DNA from: Albidovulum sediminis
GTDB lineage: Bacteria; Pseudomonadota; Alphaproteobacteria; Rhodobacterales; Rhodobacteraceae
DNA length: 64,000 nucleotides
NCBI RefSeq assembly: GCF_025380365.1
Contig: NZ_JAOCQF010000002.1
Location: 452,846 to 516,845, forward strand
Direction: 5' to 3'
The notes beneath the pieces were generated by a model. That model had not been told where the DNA came from and made no database searches. It worked only from the letters and a program-made list of their open reading frames with translations. Numbering within the stretch: the stretch's first letter is position 1; each line of letters starts with the position of its first letter. The translations under genes and the position numbers were made by a program. This document shows positions 1-11,578 of this stretch, in pieces.

Positions 1-375
1 GAGGTACAGGACGATGGTTGCGGCGAACCCGGCCAGCCAGATCGCGGTGCGCACGCCAGTCAGGCCCAGCGCATAGGCCGGGACGTAGAGGACACGGGCG
101 ATCAGGAAGACCTGGGCGGCTGTCAGCGTGCCGGGGCCGAAGGCGTTCAACTGGCCCAGGACCAGAACCGCCGGCGCGAACAGGATCATTGCGGTCGAGG
201 AGTTGGTCAGCGCCCGGTCGAGCCGAGCGGTGATACCCTTCAGTTCCCGCTTCTCGTCGCGCGCCGACATCAGGTAGCCGATGCCCAGCTGTCCCATCGC
301 CCCCGTGGCTTTCAGAAACACGAGGAGGCACAGGAAGAGACCGTAAAGGGCGAGAATCGTCAGTTCGCCGGACAT
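1..375 (-). CDS. MAPEG family membrane protein, partial (C-terminus off the left edge)
   Basis: The visible 125 codons start at an ATG at 373-375 and stay open to the window edge, so the C-terminus is missing. The product begins MSGELTILALYGLFL and has hydrophobic stretches near residues 4-24, 60-80, 84-104 and 108-125. The pattern ALTNSS...F.P...L at residues 55-75 is typical of MAPEG-type (membrane-associated eicosanoid/glutathione metabolism) small integral proteins. The bacterial members mostly have no known substrate. It lies downstream of sucB on the same strand, 89 bp away, with a GC hairpin between. Function beyond family is not claimed. Confidence 0.8.
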   Translation of the reverse strand, partial: MSGELTILALYGLFLCLLVFLKATGAMGQLGIGYLMSARDEKRELKGITARLDRALTNSSTAMILFAPAVLVLGQLNAFGPGTLTAAQVFLIARVLYVPAYALGLTGVRTAIWLAGFAATIVLYL

Positions 376-398
376 GTTCAAGCCTCCTGCCAGGGATG

Positions 399-415
399 CC
401 CGCCCGAAGGGCGGG
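399..415. terminator. GC hairpin after sucB
   Basis: CCCGCCC and GGGCGGG (399-405 and 409-415) form a perfect 7-bp stem with a 3-nt loop between the sucB stop and the MAPEG start. There is no U-tract on either strand, so this may be a weak terminator or an mRNA 3'-end stabiliser of the suc transcript. Structure is seen; function is inferred. Confidence 0.4.
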
Positions 416-464
416 ACTGACCCATGCTACACCCTTTGCGCCGGAAGGGAAAAACCCGCGCCGG

Positions 465-2000
465 TCAGAGATCCATCAAGAGCCGCCGCGGGTCTTCCAG
501 CGCTTCCTTGACCCGCACGAGGAACGTCACCGCGCCCTTGCCGTCGACGATCCGGTGGTCGTAGCTGAGCGCGAGATACATCATCGGGCGGATGACGATC
601 TGGCCGTTCACCACCACCGGGCGGTCCTGGATCTTGTGCATGCCGAGGATGCCGGACTGCGGGGGGTTGAGGATCGGCGAGGACATCAGCGAGCCGTAGA
701 CGCCGCCGTTCGAGATGGTGAAGGACCCGCCCTGCATTTCTGCCATCGACAGTTTCCCGTCGCGGGCGCGGACGCCAAGTTCGGCGATCTTCTTCTCGAT
801 CGCGGCAAAGCCCATCTGGTCGGCGTCGCGCACCACCGGCACGACGAGGCCCGAAGGGGTGCCGACGGCGACGCCCATGTGGACGTAGTTCTTGTAGACG
901 ACATCGCCGCCGTCGATCTCGGCGTTGACCTCGGGCACTTCCTTCAGCGCGTGGCAGCAGGCCTTCACGAAGAAGGACATGAATCCCATCTTCACGCCGT
1001 GCTTCTTCTCGAAGGCGTCCTTGTAGGCGTTGCGCAGGTCCATGATGCCGGACATGTCCACCTCGTTGTAGGTGGTCAGCATCGCGGCGGTGTTCTGCGC
1101 GTCCTTGAGGCGCCGGGCGATGGTGGCGCGCAGGCGGGTCATCTTCACCCGTTCCTCGCGCGCGGCATCCTCGGCCGGGACGGGCGCGCGCGGTGGCGCG
1201 GCGGGGGCGGGCACGGCAGAGGCGACAGCGGGCGCGGCCTCGGCCTTGCCGGCAACGGCGCGGGCGACGTCCTCCTTCATGATGCGGCCGTCGCGGCCGG
1301 TGCCGGTCACCTCGGCGGCGGTGAGGCCGGCCTCGGCCATCGCCTTCTTGGCGGCGGGCGCATCTTCCACATCCGCGCGGGCGGCCGGGGTGGCGGCCGG
1401 GGCAGGGGCGGCGGCTGTGGCCGCCGGGGCGGCGGGCGCCGGGGCGGCAGCGGCGGCGCCTTCGGCCACGACCGCGAGGCGCGCCTTCGCGTCGACCGTG
1501 GAGCCTTCCGGCGCAAGGATTTCCGTCAGGACGCCGGCGACGGGCGAGGGCACCTCGACCGAGACCTTGTCGGTTTCAAGCTCGCACAGCATTTCGTCCA
1601 CCGCGACCGCATCGCCCACCTTCTTGAACCAGGTGGATACGGTCGCCTCGGTCACGCTTTCACCCAGCGTCGGCACCATCACGTCGGTCATCTTGCCCTC
1701 TTCGGCTTTCGGCGCGGCCTTGGGCGCCGGTTGTTGGGTGGGTTGCGCCGTGGCGGCCTCGGCGCCCGCGGCAATCTGTGCAAGAAGGGCATTGACGCCC
1801 ACGGTCGCGCCTTCGGGCGCGACAATCTCGGCAAGCCGGCCCGCTGCGGGGGCGGGAACCTCGACCGTCACCTTGTCGGTTTCAAGCTCGCAGAGCATCT
1901 CGTCCTGCGCGACGATGTCGCCTGGCTTCTTGAACCAGGTCGCCACTGTCGCCTCGGACACGCTTTCGCCCAGCGTCGGGACACGTACTTCGATCGTCAT
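465..2000 (-). CDS. sucB: Dihydrolipoyllysine-residue succinyltransferase, E2 of 2-oxoglutarate dehydrogenase, with two lipoyl domains
   Basis: This 511-residue protein is the E2 core that moves succinyl groups from lipoyl-lysine to CoA. Two N-terminal lipoyl domains are visible, with ETDK lysines at residues 43 and about 145, where the E. coli enzyme has one. An Ala/Pro linker follows, then a peripheral-subunit-binding domain (about 210-250, VxGTGxDGRI) and the CAT catalytic domain, which ends in a DHRIVDG motif (His482, Asp486). The start lies 2 nt after the sucA stop, so the genes are translationally coupled. The succinyl rather than acetyl assignment rests on the sucA neighbour. Confidence 0.97.
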   Translation of the reverse strand: MTIEVRVPTLGESVSEATVATWFKKPGDIVAQDEMLCELETDKVTVEVPAPAAGRLAEIVAPEGATVGVNALLAQIAAGAEAATAQPTQQPAPKAAPKAEEGKMTDVMVPTLGESVTEATVSTWFKKVGDAVAVDEMLCELETDKVSVEVPSPVAGVLTEILAPEGSTVDAKARLAVVAEGAAAAAPAPAAPAATAAAPAPAATPAARADVEDAPAAKKAMAEAGLTAAEVTGTGRDGRIMKEDVARAVAGKAEAAPAVASAVPAPAAPPRAPVPAEDAAREERVKMTRLRATIARRLKDAQNTAAMLTTYNEVDMSGIMDLRNAYKDAFEKKHGVKMGFMSFFVKACCHALKEVPEVNAEIDGGDVVYKNYVHMGVAVGTPSGLVVPVVRDADQMGFAAIEKKIAELGVRARDGKLSMAEMQGGSFTISNGGVYGSLMSSPILNPPQSGILGMHKIQDRPVVVNGQIVIRPMMYLALSYDHRIVDGKGAVTFLVRVKEALEDPRRLLMDL

Positions 2001-2002
2001 CC

Positions 2003-4963
2003 TCAGGTCCCCACCGTCAGTGCTTCATCGACCAACGCTTCCTGTTCGGCCTTGTGGCGCGAGGCAAGCCCCGTCGCGGGCGAGGCAGAGGCAGTGCGCC
2101 CGACATAGCGCGCGCGCTTGTGCTTCGCGCCGATCCGGTCCAGCACCCACTCAAGGTTCGGCTCGACGAAGAACCAGGCGCCCTGGTTCTTGGGTTCCTC
2201 CTGGCACCAGACGATTTCCGCGCCCTTGAAACGCGTCAACTCATGCGTCAGCGACTGCGCCGGGAACGGATAGAACTGTTCCAGCCGTAGCAGATAGACG
2301 TCGTCGATCCCGCGCTTGTCGCGTTCGGCGAGAAGGTCGAAATAAACCTTGCCCGAGCAGATCACCACGCGGCGGATCTTCTTGTCGGTCGCCAGCTTGG
2401 TGTCCGAATGCCCCTTCTGCGCGTCGTCCCAGAGCACGCGGTGGAAGCTGGAGCCGGTGGTGAAATCCTCCGCGTCCGAGATGCAGAGCGGATGGCGCAG
2501 AAGCGATTTCGGCGTCATCAGGATCAGCGGCTTGCGGAACTGCCGGTGGATCTGGCGGCGCAGGATGTGGAAGTAGTTCGCCGGGGTCGAGCAGTTGGCG
2601 ACGATCCAGTTTTCCTGCGCGCATTGCTGCAGGAAGCGTTCCAGCCGCGCGGAGGAATGTTCCGGCCCCTGTCCCTCGAAGCCGTGCGGCAGCAGGCAGA
2701 CCAGGCCCGACATGCGCAACCATTTGGATTCGCCCGAGGAAATGAACTGGTCAAACATGATCTGCGCGCCGTTGGCGAAGTCGCCGAACTGGGCCTCCCA
2801 CATGGTCAGCGCGTTCGGTTCGGCCAGCGAATAGCCGTATTCGAAGCCGAGGACTGCATACTCCGACAGCATCGAATCGATGACCTCGTAGCGCGCCTGC
2901 CCCGCCCGGATGTGGTTCAGCGGGTAATAGCGTTCCTCGGTCGACTGGTCGACAAAGGCCGAATGGCGCTGCGAGAAGGTGCCGCGGGTGCAGTCCTGGC
3001 CCGATAGCCGGACCGGGAAGCCCTCGGTCAGGAGCGAGCCGAAGGCCACCGCCTCGGCCGTGGCCCAGTCGAAGCCCTGGCCGGTCTTGAACATCTGCGC
3101 CTTCGCCTCAAGCTGGCGCAGCACGGTCTTGTGGATGTCGAAGCCCTCGGGCGCGCGGGTCAGCGCGGCGCCGATCTCCGCCAGCGTCTTCTTGGCGATG
3201 GCGGTCTTGCCGGGCGTGTATTCGGCGCCCTCGCGGTCCAGGTGCGACCAGCGGCCGTCGAGCCAGTCGGCCTTGTTCGGCTTGTAGGCCTTGCCGGTCT
3301 CGAACTCCTCGTTCAGCGTCGCCTGGAAGGCCGCCTTCATGTCCTCGATCTCGCCTTCCGGGATCAAGCCGTCCTTGACCAGCCGCTCGGTGTAAAGCTG
3401 GAGCGTGGTCTTGTGGGTCTTGATGGTCTTGTACATCGCCGGGTTGGTGAACATCGGCTCGTCGCCTTCGTTGTGACCGAAGCGGCGGTAGCAGAAGATG
3501 TCGATGACCACGTCCCGCCCGAACTTCTGGCGGAACTCGGTCGCCACCCGCGCGGCGTGGACGACTGCCTCCGGGTCGTCGCCGTTCACGTGGAAGATCG
3601 GCGCCTCCACCATCAGCGCGATGTCCGTCGGATAGGGCGAGGAGCGCGAGAAGTGCGGCGCGGTGGTGAAGCCGATCTGGTTGTTGACGACGATGTGGAT
3701 GGTGCCGCCGGTGCGGTGGCCGCGCAGACCCGACAGGCCGAAGCATTCGGCCACGACGCCCTGGCCCGCGAAGGCCGCGTCCCCGTGCAGAAGGATCGGC
3801 AGCACGGCGCGGCGATCGGGGTCGCCCCACTGGTCCTGCTTGGCGCGGACCTTGCCGAGGACGACGGGGTTCACCGCCTCAAGGTGGCTGGGGTTCGCGG
3901 TCAGGCTGAGGTGCACGGTGTTGCCGTCGAAGGTGCGGTCCGACGAGGCGCCGAGATGGTATTTCACATCGCCCGATCCGTCCACGTCCTCGGGCTTGAA
4001 GCTGCCGCCCTGGAATTCATTGAAGATCGCGCGGTAGGGTTTGGCCAGAACGTTCGCCAGAACCGAGAGGCGTCCGCGGTGCGGCATGCCGATCACGATC
4101 TCCTTCACGCCGAGGCCGCCGCCGCGCTTGATGATCTGCTCCATCGCGGGGATCAGCGCCTCGCCGCCGTCAAGGCCGAAGCGCTTGGTGCCCATGTACT
4201 TGACATGCAGGAACTTCTCGAAGCCCTCGGCCTCCACGAGCTTGTTCAGGATGGCGCGGCGGCCGACCTTGGTAAAGGAAATCTCCTTGCCGTAGCCCTC
4301 GATCCGCTCCTTCAGCCAGCCGGCCTGCTCGGGGTCCGAAAGGTGCATGTACTGAAGCGCGAAGGTGCCGCAGTAGGTGCGCTTCACCATGTCGAGGATT
4401 TCGCGCATCGAGGCGTGTTCGAGGCCCAGAACCTTGTCGATGAAGATCGGGCGGTCCATGTCTGCGTCGGTGAAGCCGTAGCTTTTCGGGTCAAGCTCCG
4501 GGTGCGGCGCCTCGCTGCGCATGCCGAGCGGATCGAGGTCGGCCACCAGATGACCGCGGATGCGGTAGGCGCGGATGATCATCAGCGCGCGGATGCTGTC
4601 GAGCACGGCACGCTTGATCTGGTCTTCCGAGAGCGCCACCCCAGCCTCGGCCGCCTTGGCGCGGATCTTGTCGCCTGCGCCCTTCACCTCCTTCGCGGCC
4701 GCCGGCCATTCGCCGGTCAGCGCGGCGGTCAGGTCGTCGGCCGGGTGCGGCGGCCAGTCGGGCCTGTCCCAGGAGGCGCCGCGCGCCTCGTTGCGCACGT
4801 CGCCTTCCGCGTCGCCAAGCGAGCGGAAGAAGGCGGCCCAGGTCGCATCGACCGCGGCCGGGTCATTGGCGAAGCGAGCGTAAAGCTGCTCGACATATTC
4901 GGCGTTGGCGCCTTGCAGGAAGCTGGAGGCGTGGAACTGGTCGTTCTGGGGATGGTCGGTCAT
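2003..4963 (-). CDS. sucA: 2-oxoglutarate dehydrogenase E1 component
   Basis: This 986-residue thiamin-diphosphate enzyme decarboxylates 2-oxoglutarate and reductively succinylates the lipoyl groups of SucB. It begins with the typical N-terminal E2-binding segment ([17 protein letters not shown]). Family signatures include [31 protein letters not shown] in the ThDP/metal site and [17 protein letters not shown] in the C-terminal half. Length matches alphaproteobacterial homologues. It sits 48 bp downstream of sucD and 2 nt before sucB in the sucC-GT25-sucD-sucA-sucB run. A 933-codon antisense ORF over it is a G+C artefact. Confidence 0.98.
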   Translation of the reverse strand: MTDHPQNDQFHASSFLQGANAEYVEQLYARFANDPAAVDATWAAFFRSLGDAEGDVRNEARGASWDRPDWPPHPADDLTAALTGEWPAAAKEVKGAGDKIRAKAAEAGVALSEDQIKRAVLDSIRALMIIRAYRIRGHLVADLDPLGMRSEAPHPELDPKSYGFTDADMDRPIFIDKVLGLEHASMREILDMVKRTYCGTFALQYMHLSDPEQAGWLKERIEGYGKEISFTKVGRRAILNKLVEAEGFEKFLHVKYMGTKRFGLDGGEALIPAMEQIIKRGGGLGVKEIVIGMPHRGRLSVLANVLAKPYRAIFNEFQGGSFKPEDVDGSGDVKYHLGASSDRTFDGNTVHLSLTANPSHLEAVNPVVLGKVRAKQDQWGDPDRRAVLPILLHGDAAFAGQGVVAECFGLSGLRGHRTGGTIHIVVNNQIGFTTAPHFSRSSPYPTDIALMVEAPIFHVNGDDPEAVVHAARVATEFRQKFGRDVVIDIFCYRRFGHNEGDEPMFTNPAMYKTIKTHKTTLQLYTERLVKDGLIPEGEIEDMKAAFQATLNEEFETGKAYKPNKADWLDGRWSHLDREGAEYTPGKTAIAKKTLAEIGAALTRAPEGFDIHKTVLRQLEAKAQMFKTGQGFDWATAEAVAFGSLLTEGFPVRLSGQDCTRGTFSQRHSAFVDQSTEERYYPLNHIRAGQARYEVIDSMLSEYAVLGFEYGYSLAEPNALTMWEAQFGDFANGAQIMFDQFISSGESKWLRMSGLVCLLPHGFEGQGPEHSSARLERFLQQCAQENWIVANCSTPANYFHILRRQIHRQFRKPLILMTPKSLLRHPLCISDAEDFTTGSSFHRVLWDDAQKGHSDTKLATDKKIRRVVICSGKVYFDLLAERDKRGIDDVYLLRLEQFYPFPAQSLTHELTRFKGAEIVWCQEEPKNQGAWFFVEPNLEWVLDRIGAKHKRARYVGRTASASPATGLASRHKAEQEALVDEALTVGT

Positions 4964-5011
4964 GGGATCACCTCGGGGAGGGGAACGGGGCGGAACTGCC
5001 GCCCCGGCTGG

Positions 5012-5896
5012 TCATTTGCCGATCGCGGTCAGCACGGCCTGGCCAAGGCCCGCGGGGCTGTCGGCGACGATGATGCCGGCGGATTTCATCGCCTCGATCT
5101 TCGATTCCGCGTCACCCTTGCCGCCGGCGACGATGGCGCCCGCGTGGCCCATGCGGCGGCCCTTCGGGGCGGTGCGCCCGGCGATGAAGCCCGCGACCGG
5201 CTTCTTGCGGCCGCGCTTCGCCTCGTCCTTCAGGAACTGCGCCGCCTCTTCCTCGGCGCTGCCGCCGATCTCGCCGATCATGATGATCGACTGCGTCTCG
5301 TCGTCGGCGAGGAACCATTCGAGGACGTCGATATGTTCCGTCCCCTTGATCGGGTCGCCGCCGATGCCGACACAGGTCGACTGGCCGAGGCCCACGTCGG
5401 TCGTCTGCTTCACGGCCTCATAGGTCAGGGTGCCCGAACGCGACACGACACCGACCGATCCGCGGCGGTGGATGTGGCCCGGCATGATCCCGATCTTGCA
5501 GGCGCCGGGCGTGATCACGCCGGGGCAGTTCGGCCCGATCAGGCGGGATTTCGACCCTTGCAGCGCGCGCTTCACCTTCATCATGTCAAGGACCGGGATC
5601 CCTTCCGTGATGCAGACGATCAGTTCCATTTCAGCGTCGATCGCCTCGAGGATCGAATCCGCCGCGAAGGGGGGCGGCACGTAGATCGCGGTGGCGTTGG
5701 CTTCGGTCGCCGCCTTGGCCGCGTGCACCGAGTCGAAGACCGGCAGGCCCAGATGCTCGGTCCCGCCCTTGCCCGGCGTCACGCCGCCGACCATCTTCGT
5801 GCCGTAGGCGATCGCCTGTTCGGAGTGGAAGGTGCCCTGGCTGCCGGTGAAGCCCTGGCAGATGACCTTGGTGTGTTCGTTGACGAGTACGGCCAT
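5012..5896 (-). CDS. sucD: Succinyl-CoA synthetase, alpha subunit
   Basis: This 294-residue subunit binds CoA and carries the phosphohistidine of succinyl-CoA synthetase (ADP- or GDP-forming). It shows the Rossmann motif [10 protein letters not shown] near residue 16, the CPGVITPG loop and the GHAGAI histidine region near the C-terminus. It is normally co-transcribed directly after sucC. Here a glycosyltransferase gene separates the two, with a 30-nt gap to sucD. The sequence coding for VITP contains a chance GTGATCAC. Confidence 0.97.
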   Translation of the reverse strand: MAVLVNEHTKVICQGFTGSQGTFHSEQAIAYGTKMVGGVTPGKGGTEHLGLPVFDSVHAAKAATEANATAIYVPPPFAADSILEAIDAEMELIVCITEGIPVLDMMKVKRALQGSKSRLIGPNCPGVITPGACKIGIMPGHIHRRGSVGVVSRSGTLTYEAVKQTTDVGLGQSTCVGIGGDPIKGTEHIDVLEWFLADDETQSIIMIGEIGGSAEEEAAQFLKDEAKRGRKKPVAGFIAGRTAPKGRRMGHAGAIVAGGKGDAESKIEAMKSAGIIVADSPAGLGQAVLTAIGK

Positions 5897-5926
5897 GCGC
5901 GTGGTCCCTTTCGCTTTCGCGTGCGT

Positions 5927-6799
5927 TCATGACGAGTGGGCGGGGGCGGTGACCCCGGCGCCCGTGTGATCGAGGTAGGTGACCTTGACGAGCCGCGCGC
6001 CATGCGCCGCCATCTGCCAAAGTTGCAGCGGCAGAAGCCGCAGTTCCGTCGCGCCGCGATGCAGTTTCTGGGCCATCCGCCCAAGGCCGCGGGCGCGCCG
6101 GCGACGCAAGCCGGTGCCGGGATGGGCCGGGCGGCTGCTGCCGGGCGGTTCGTTGCCCTGAATGACCAGCCCCGGCACGACCTGGTACAACCGAAGCTCA
6201 CGGGCGAGCCGCGACTGGTTGGGATTGAAGAGCATGTGGTCGATGGGCATAACGATCCGCGGCTCGGCCAGCACCCGTTCCGCGGCTGCGCGGCTGATAA
6301 CATACCCCGCAGTGCCCGGTGAACGCGACAGGATGCGGCGAACCTCGCGGCCGGAAAAGCGGGCTGCTGCCGGGGCGAGAAGCTGCTTCAGCCGGGGGGA
6401 GTGCCAGGCTTCGAACCTGACCACGTCGGCGCCGGCCGGCCACCAGTCGAGCGGCGAGAGCCAATCCCCCAGATCGCGGGCGGCGAAGACGTCATCCTCC
6501 AGAATCAGGCAGTGGCTGGCCTTGCCCGCCAGAAAGCCACGAAGCGCGGCCAGATGGCTCAACGTGCAGGCCTGGTCCTGCAAGGCGAAGGGGGCCAGAC
6601 GTCCGTCTGCCTCCATCTCCTGGATACTGGCCTGCACCTCCGTCCGAGATGCGTCCACGGCCGGGCTGATGGCCGCGGTCACGCCAGCCCGCGCCAGCGT
6701 CGCCTCCATCAGCGCGCGCCGGTCTGCCTGCCGGTCGAGGTTGACCATCAGGCAGGCCGCCTGTGCCGTCGTGGCGTCATTTGTGGCGTGCCCCTGCAC
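5927..6799 (-). CDS. Glycosyltransferase family 25 protein inserted between sucC and sucD
   Basis: This 290-residue protein is a GT25-type (LPS/glycan) glycosyltransferase. It has the N-terminal [11 protein letters not shown] motif (about residues 18-28), a [10 protein letters not shown] segment, the metal-binding ILEDDV (about residues 97-103), and [16 protein letters not shown] followed by MPIDHM. The C-terminal 60 residues are basic. The start used is GTG, 14 nt after the sucC stop. An ATG at 6748 would start at the VNLD motif itself and is a possible alternative. The tight spacing implies co-transcription with suc genes, although the function is unrelated to the TCA cycle. The acceptor is unknown. 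Confidence 0.85.
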   Translation of the reverse strand: MQGHATNDATTAQAACLMVNLDRQADRRALMEATLARAGVTAAISPAVDASRTEVQASIQEMEADGRLAPFALQDQACTLSHLAALRGFLAGKASHCLILEDDVFAARDLGDWLSPLDWWPAGADVVRFEAWHSPRLKQLLAPAAARFSGREVRRILSRSPGTAGYVISRAAAERVLAEPRIVMPIDHMLFNPNQSRLARELRLYQVVPGLVIQGNEPPGSSRPAHPGTGLRRRRARGLGRMAQKLHRGATELRLLPLQLWQMAAHGARLVKVTYLDHTGAGVTAPAHSS

Positions 6800-6813
6800 T
6801 GGCCTGGCCCCGA

Positions 6814-8007
6814 CTACCCCTTCACCGCCTTCACGATCTTCTCCGCCGCGTCGCTCAGGTTGTCCCCGGCGATGACGTTGAGACCGGAGGTCGCGATGAT
6901 CTCCTTGCCCTTCTCGACGTTGGTCCCTTCAAGCCGGACCACGAGCGGCACCTTCAGTCCCACCTCTTTCACCGCGGCGATGATGCCCTCGGCGATGATG
7001 TCGCAGCGCATGATGCCGCCGAAGATGTTGACGAGGATGCCTTTGACGTTGGGGTCCGAGGTGATGATCTTGAAGGCCTCGGTCACCTTCTCCTTCGTCG
7101 CCCCGCCGCCGACGTCGAGGAAGTTGGCAGGTTCCGCGCCGTAAAGCTTGATGATGTCCATCGTCGCCATGGCCAGGCCTGCGCCGTTCACCATGCAGCC
7201 GATCTCGCCATCGAGCGCGATGTAGTTCAGGTCGAACTTCGACGCCGCAAGCTCCTTCGGGTCCTCCTCGGTCTCGTCCCGAAGCGCGAGGATGTCGGCC
7301 TGACGGTAGAGCGCGTTGTTGTCGAAGCCCATCTTCGCGTCGAGGCACTTGAGCGTGCCGTCGGTGCCGAGGATCAGCGGGTTGATCTCCAGCATCTCCA
7401 TGTCCTTGTCGGCGAAAAGCCGGTAGAGCGTCCGCACGAGGGCCACGCACTGCTTGACCTGCGCGCCGGAGAGCCCGAGCGCGAAGGCCACGCGGCGGCC
7501 GTGGAAGTCCGACAGGCCCGATGCGGGATCGACCGAGAACGACAGGATCTTCTCGGGCGTCTTCGCCGCCACTTCCTCGATGTCCATGCCGCCCTCGGTC
7601 GAGCAGACGAAGGCGATGCGGCTGGTCTGCCGGTCGACGAGCAGCGCGAGGTAGAATTCCTTCGCGATGTCGGAGCCGTCCTCGATGTAGATGCGGTTGA
7701 CCTGCTTGCCCGCGGGTCCGGTCTGGTGCGTCACCAGCGTGCGGCCCAGCATCTTGCGCGCCTCGTTCGCGGCCTCCTCGACCGAGCGGGCGATGCGCAC
7801 GCCGCCCTTCTCCCCGGCCTCGGTTTCCTTGAAGCGGCCCTTGCCGCGGCCGCCGGCGTGGATCTGCGCCTTCACGACCCAGAGCGGCCCGTCAAGCTCG
7901 CCCGCGGCGGTCTTCGCCTCTTCGGCGCGCAGGACGGCGCGGCCGTCGGACACCGGGGCGCCGTAGCTGCGCAGAAGCGCCTTGGCCTGATATTCATGGA
8001 TGTTCAT
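6814..8007 (-). CDS. sucC: Succinyl-CoA synthetase, beta subunit
   Basis: This 397-residue ATP-grasp subunit of succinyl-CoA synthetase begins [16 protein letters not shown]. Signatures include HAGGRGK in the N-terminal ATP-grasp lobe, LEINPL near residue 207, [11 protein letters not shown] and [10 protein letters not shown]. It is the first gene of the suc run. Its 279-bp upstream region carries the tandem GTGATCAC element and a TTGACA box described separately. The ATG at 8005-8007 is the family's usual start. Confidence 0.98.
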   Translation of the reverse strand: MNIHEYQAKALLRSYGAPVSDGRAVLRAEEAKTAAGELDGPLWVVKAQIHAGGRGKGRFKETEAGEKGGVRIARSVEEAANEARKMLGRTLVTHQTGPAGKQVNRIYIEDGSDIAKEFYLALLVDRQTSRIAFVCSTEGGMDIEEVAAKTPEKILSFSVDPASGLSDFHGRRVAFALGLSGAQVKQCVALVRTLYRLFADKDMEMLEINPLILGTDGTLKCLDAKMGFDNNALYRQADILALRDETEEDPKELAASKFDLNYIALDGEIGCMVNGAGLAMATMDIIKLYGAEPANFLDVGGGATKEKVTEAFKIITSDPNVKGILVNIFGGIMRCDIIAEGIIAAVKEVGLKVPLVVRLEGTNVEKGKEIIATSGLNVIAGDNLSDAAEKIVKAVKG

Positions 8008-8041
8008 GAGACTGTCCCGTGCTGGTGCGGATTGAGCCGCT

Positions 8042-8067
8042 CATGACATAGGCAAAGGTGCTGTCAA
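8042..8067 (-). promoter_or_regulatory. TTGACA-N10-CTATGTCATG box upstream of sucC
   Basis: Read on the minus strand, TTGACA (8067-8062) is followed after 10 nt by CTATGTCATG (8051-8042), 35-60 nt before the sucC ATG. The sdhC upstream region has the same layout (TTGACG-N10-CTATTCATG). TTGACA is a good -35 hexamer, but no canonical -10 lies 17 bp from it, so the exact promoter is uncertain. Confidence 0.45.
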
Positions 8068-8114
8068 AATGATAAATGCGCGAGAAGGGTCGAACGGGCC
8101 AAATAAGTCGATTT

Positions 8115-8145
8115 TGTGATCACACTCAGAAATTGTGTGATCACA
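8115..8145. promoter_or_regulatory. Tandem GTGATCAC palindromes upstream of sucC
   Basis: Two perfect 10-bp palindromes TGTGATCACA occupy 8115-8124 and 8136-8145, with an 11-nt spacer, so their centres are 21 bp (two helical turns) apart. They lie 108-138 bp upstream of sucC and after the mdh stop. The same arrangement, again with 21-bp periodicity, occurs at 14095-14125 upstream of sdhC. This suggests two dimers of one regulator bound on the same DNA face. I cannot name the regulator. Confidence 0.75.
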
Positions 8146-8250
8146 AGACGGCAGGAGACGACTCGGCGGACGCCATGAACTGCTTCGGATGTTCCGGGGA
8201 AGGGGAAGACGCGCGTCCGTGTCGCCGGACCGCTGACGCCGTGTTTCCAG

Positions 8251-8275
8251 GGCCGGGCGCGCGAGGCGCCCGGCC
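8251..8275. repeat. Strong intergenic hairpin after mdh
   Basis: GGCCGGGCGC (8251-8260) and GCGCCCGGCC (8266-8275) form a perfect 10-bp G+C stem with a 5-nt loop, 11 bp beyond the mdh stop. On the minus strand no U-run follows. It may be a transcription terminator of the GC-rich type or a 3' stabiliser separating mdh from suc expression. Confidence 0.5.
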
Positions 8276-8286
8276 GGAAGGGCCGG

Positions 8287-10463
<2,177 letters not shown>

Positions 10464-10678
10464 GAACTGATTCCCTTTTCCTGGCGTGCCGGTGGCGGCC
10501 GGGGTGGTCCGCTGCCGGGGCCTCTGTCGGGTGAAGCATTCGCTTCCAGCCGGTAAGCCGGGGTAAAGCCATCGTTCGCGCGCCGGCAGCGCACTTTTTT
10601 CTGCGCCGCGGCATTTCCGGGGTTGAAGATTGTGCCCAAATCGGCATGTCTGGCGCAAGATTGTTGCGAGGAGACGTC

Positions 10679-11578
10679 ATGGCCCCCTTGATCGACCCAC
10701 GCGGTCGTCCGTTGCGCTCGGTGCTCTACATCCCCGGCTCCCGGGAACGCGCGCTCGAAAAGGCCCGCGACCTGCCAACCGACGCCATCATCTTCGACCT
10801 CGAGGATGCTGTCGCGGCAGAGGAGAAGGAGAATGCGCGCGCCCTCCTGGCACGCGTCCTGGACGAAGGCGGCTATGGTGGGCGGCTAAGGATCGTGCGC
10901 ATCAACGGGTTCGATACGCCTTGGGGCCGTGCTGACGCGGCGGCCTTCGCAAACGTTGACGCGGATGCGATCCTGGTGCCCAAGGTCGGCTCTCCGGCCG
11001 ATCTTGACGCGGTGGCGGCGATGGTGCCCGACCGTCCGCTCTGGGCGATGATGGAAACGCCTCTGGGCGTTCTCAACGCTGCCGGGATCGCCGCGCATCC
11101 GCGTCTTCAGGGCATGGTCATGGGCACGAACGACCTCGCCAAGGAGTTGTCGGCACGGGTCCAGCCTGGGCGGGCCGAACTGATGACGGCACTCCAGCAT
11201 TGCCTTCTGGCCGCGCGCGCCCGTGGGCTAGCCATCGTCGACGGCGTCTTCAACGCCTTCAAGGACGAGGCGGGGCTGGCCGCGGAATGCGAGCAGGGCC
11301 GCAACCTGGGCTTCGACGGCAAGACCCTGATCCATCCTGCCCAGATCGAGATCGCCAACCGGATCTTCGCGCCCTCGGAGGCGGAAATCGACCTGGCCCG
11401 GCGCCAGATCGCCGCCTTCGAAGCGGCGGCGACCGCCGGGCAGGGGGTTGCCGTCGTCGATGGCCGCATCGTCGAGAACCTGCACGTGGCCACCGCGCGC
11501 GAGGTTCTGGCGCGGGCCGAGGCGATCGCGCGCGATCCCGCGCGCACTGACGCCGGCGGGCAGGAGGGGCGGGCATGA
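10679..11578 (+). CDS. mcl2: HpcH/HpaI-type CoA ester lyase, probable (3S)-malyl-CoA thioesterase
   Basis: This 299-residue member of the citrate-lyase beta/malyl-CoA lyase family starts at the ATG at 10679 behind a GAGGAG ribosome site. An in-frame upstream ATG at 10646 lacks support. Motifs are RSVLYIPGS, the metal-binding IIFDLEDAV, RINGFDTPWG and METPLGVLNA, typical of the TIM-barrel fold. In R. sphaeroides the paralogue next to mesaconyl-CoA hydratase is the malyl-CoA thioesterase that completes the ethylmalonyl-CoA pathway by releasing malate. The alternative is beta-methylmalyl/malyl-CoA lyase. Its stop overlaps the mch start by 4 nt. Confidence 0.85.
   Translation: MAPLIDPRGRPLRSVLYIPGSRERALEKARDLPTDAIIFDLEDAVAAEEKENARALLARVLDEGGYGGRLRIVRINGFDTPWGRADAAAFANVDADAILVPKVGSPADLDAVAAMVPDRPLWAMMETPLGVLNAAGIAAHPRLQGMVMGTNDLAKELSARVQPGRAELMTALQHCLLAARARGLAIVDGVFNAFKDEAGLAAECEQGRNLGFDGKTLIHPAQIEIANRIFAPSEAEIDLARRQIAAFEAAATAGQGVAVVDGRIVENLHVATAREVLARAEAIARDPARTDAGGQEGRA

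Noticed and set aside
5511-5518. Single GTGATCAC inside sucD
   Set aside because: It encodes the conserved VITP of the family motif and lacks a 21-bp partner, so it is coincidental.
3131-5932. 933-codon open frame antisense to sucA and sucD
   Set aside because: The sense strand encodes textbook SucA and SucD. The antisense product is His/Arg/Ala-rich with no family resemblance, a known effect of high G+C at third codon positions.
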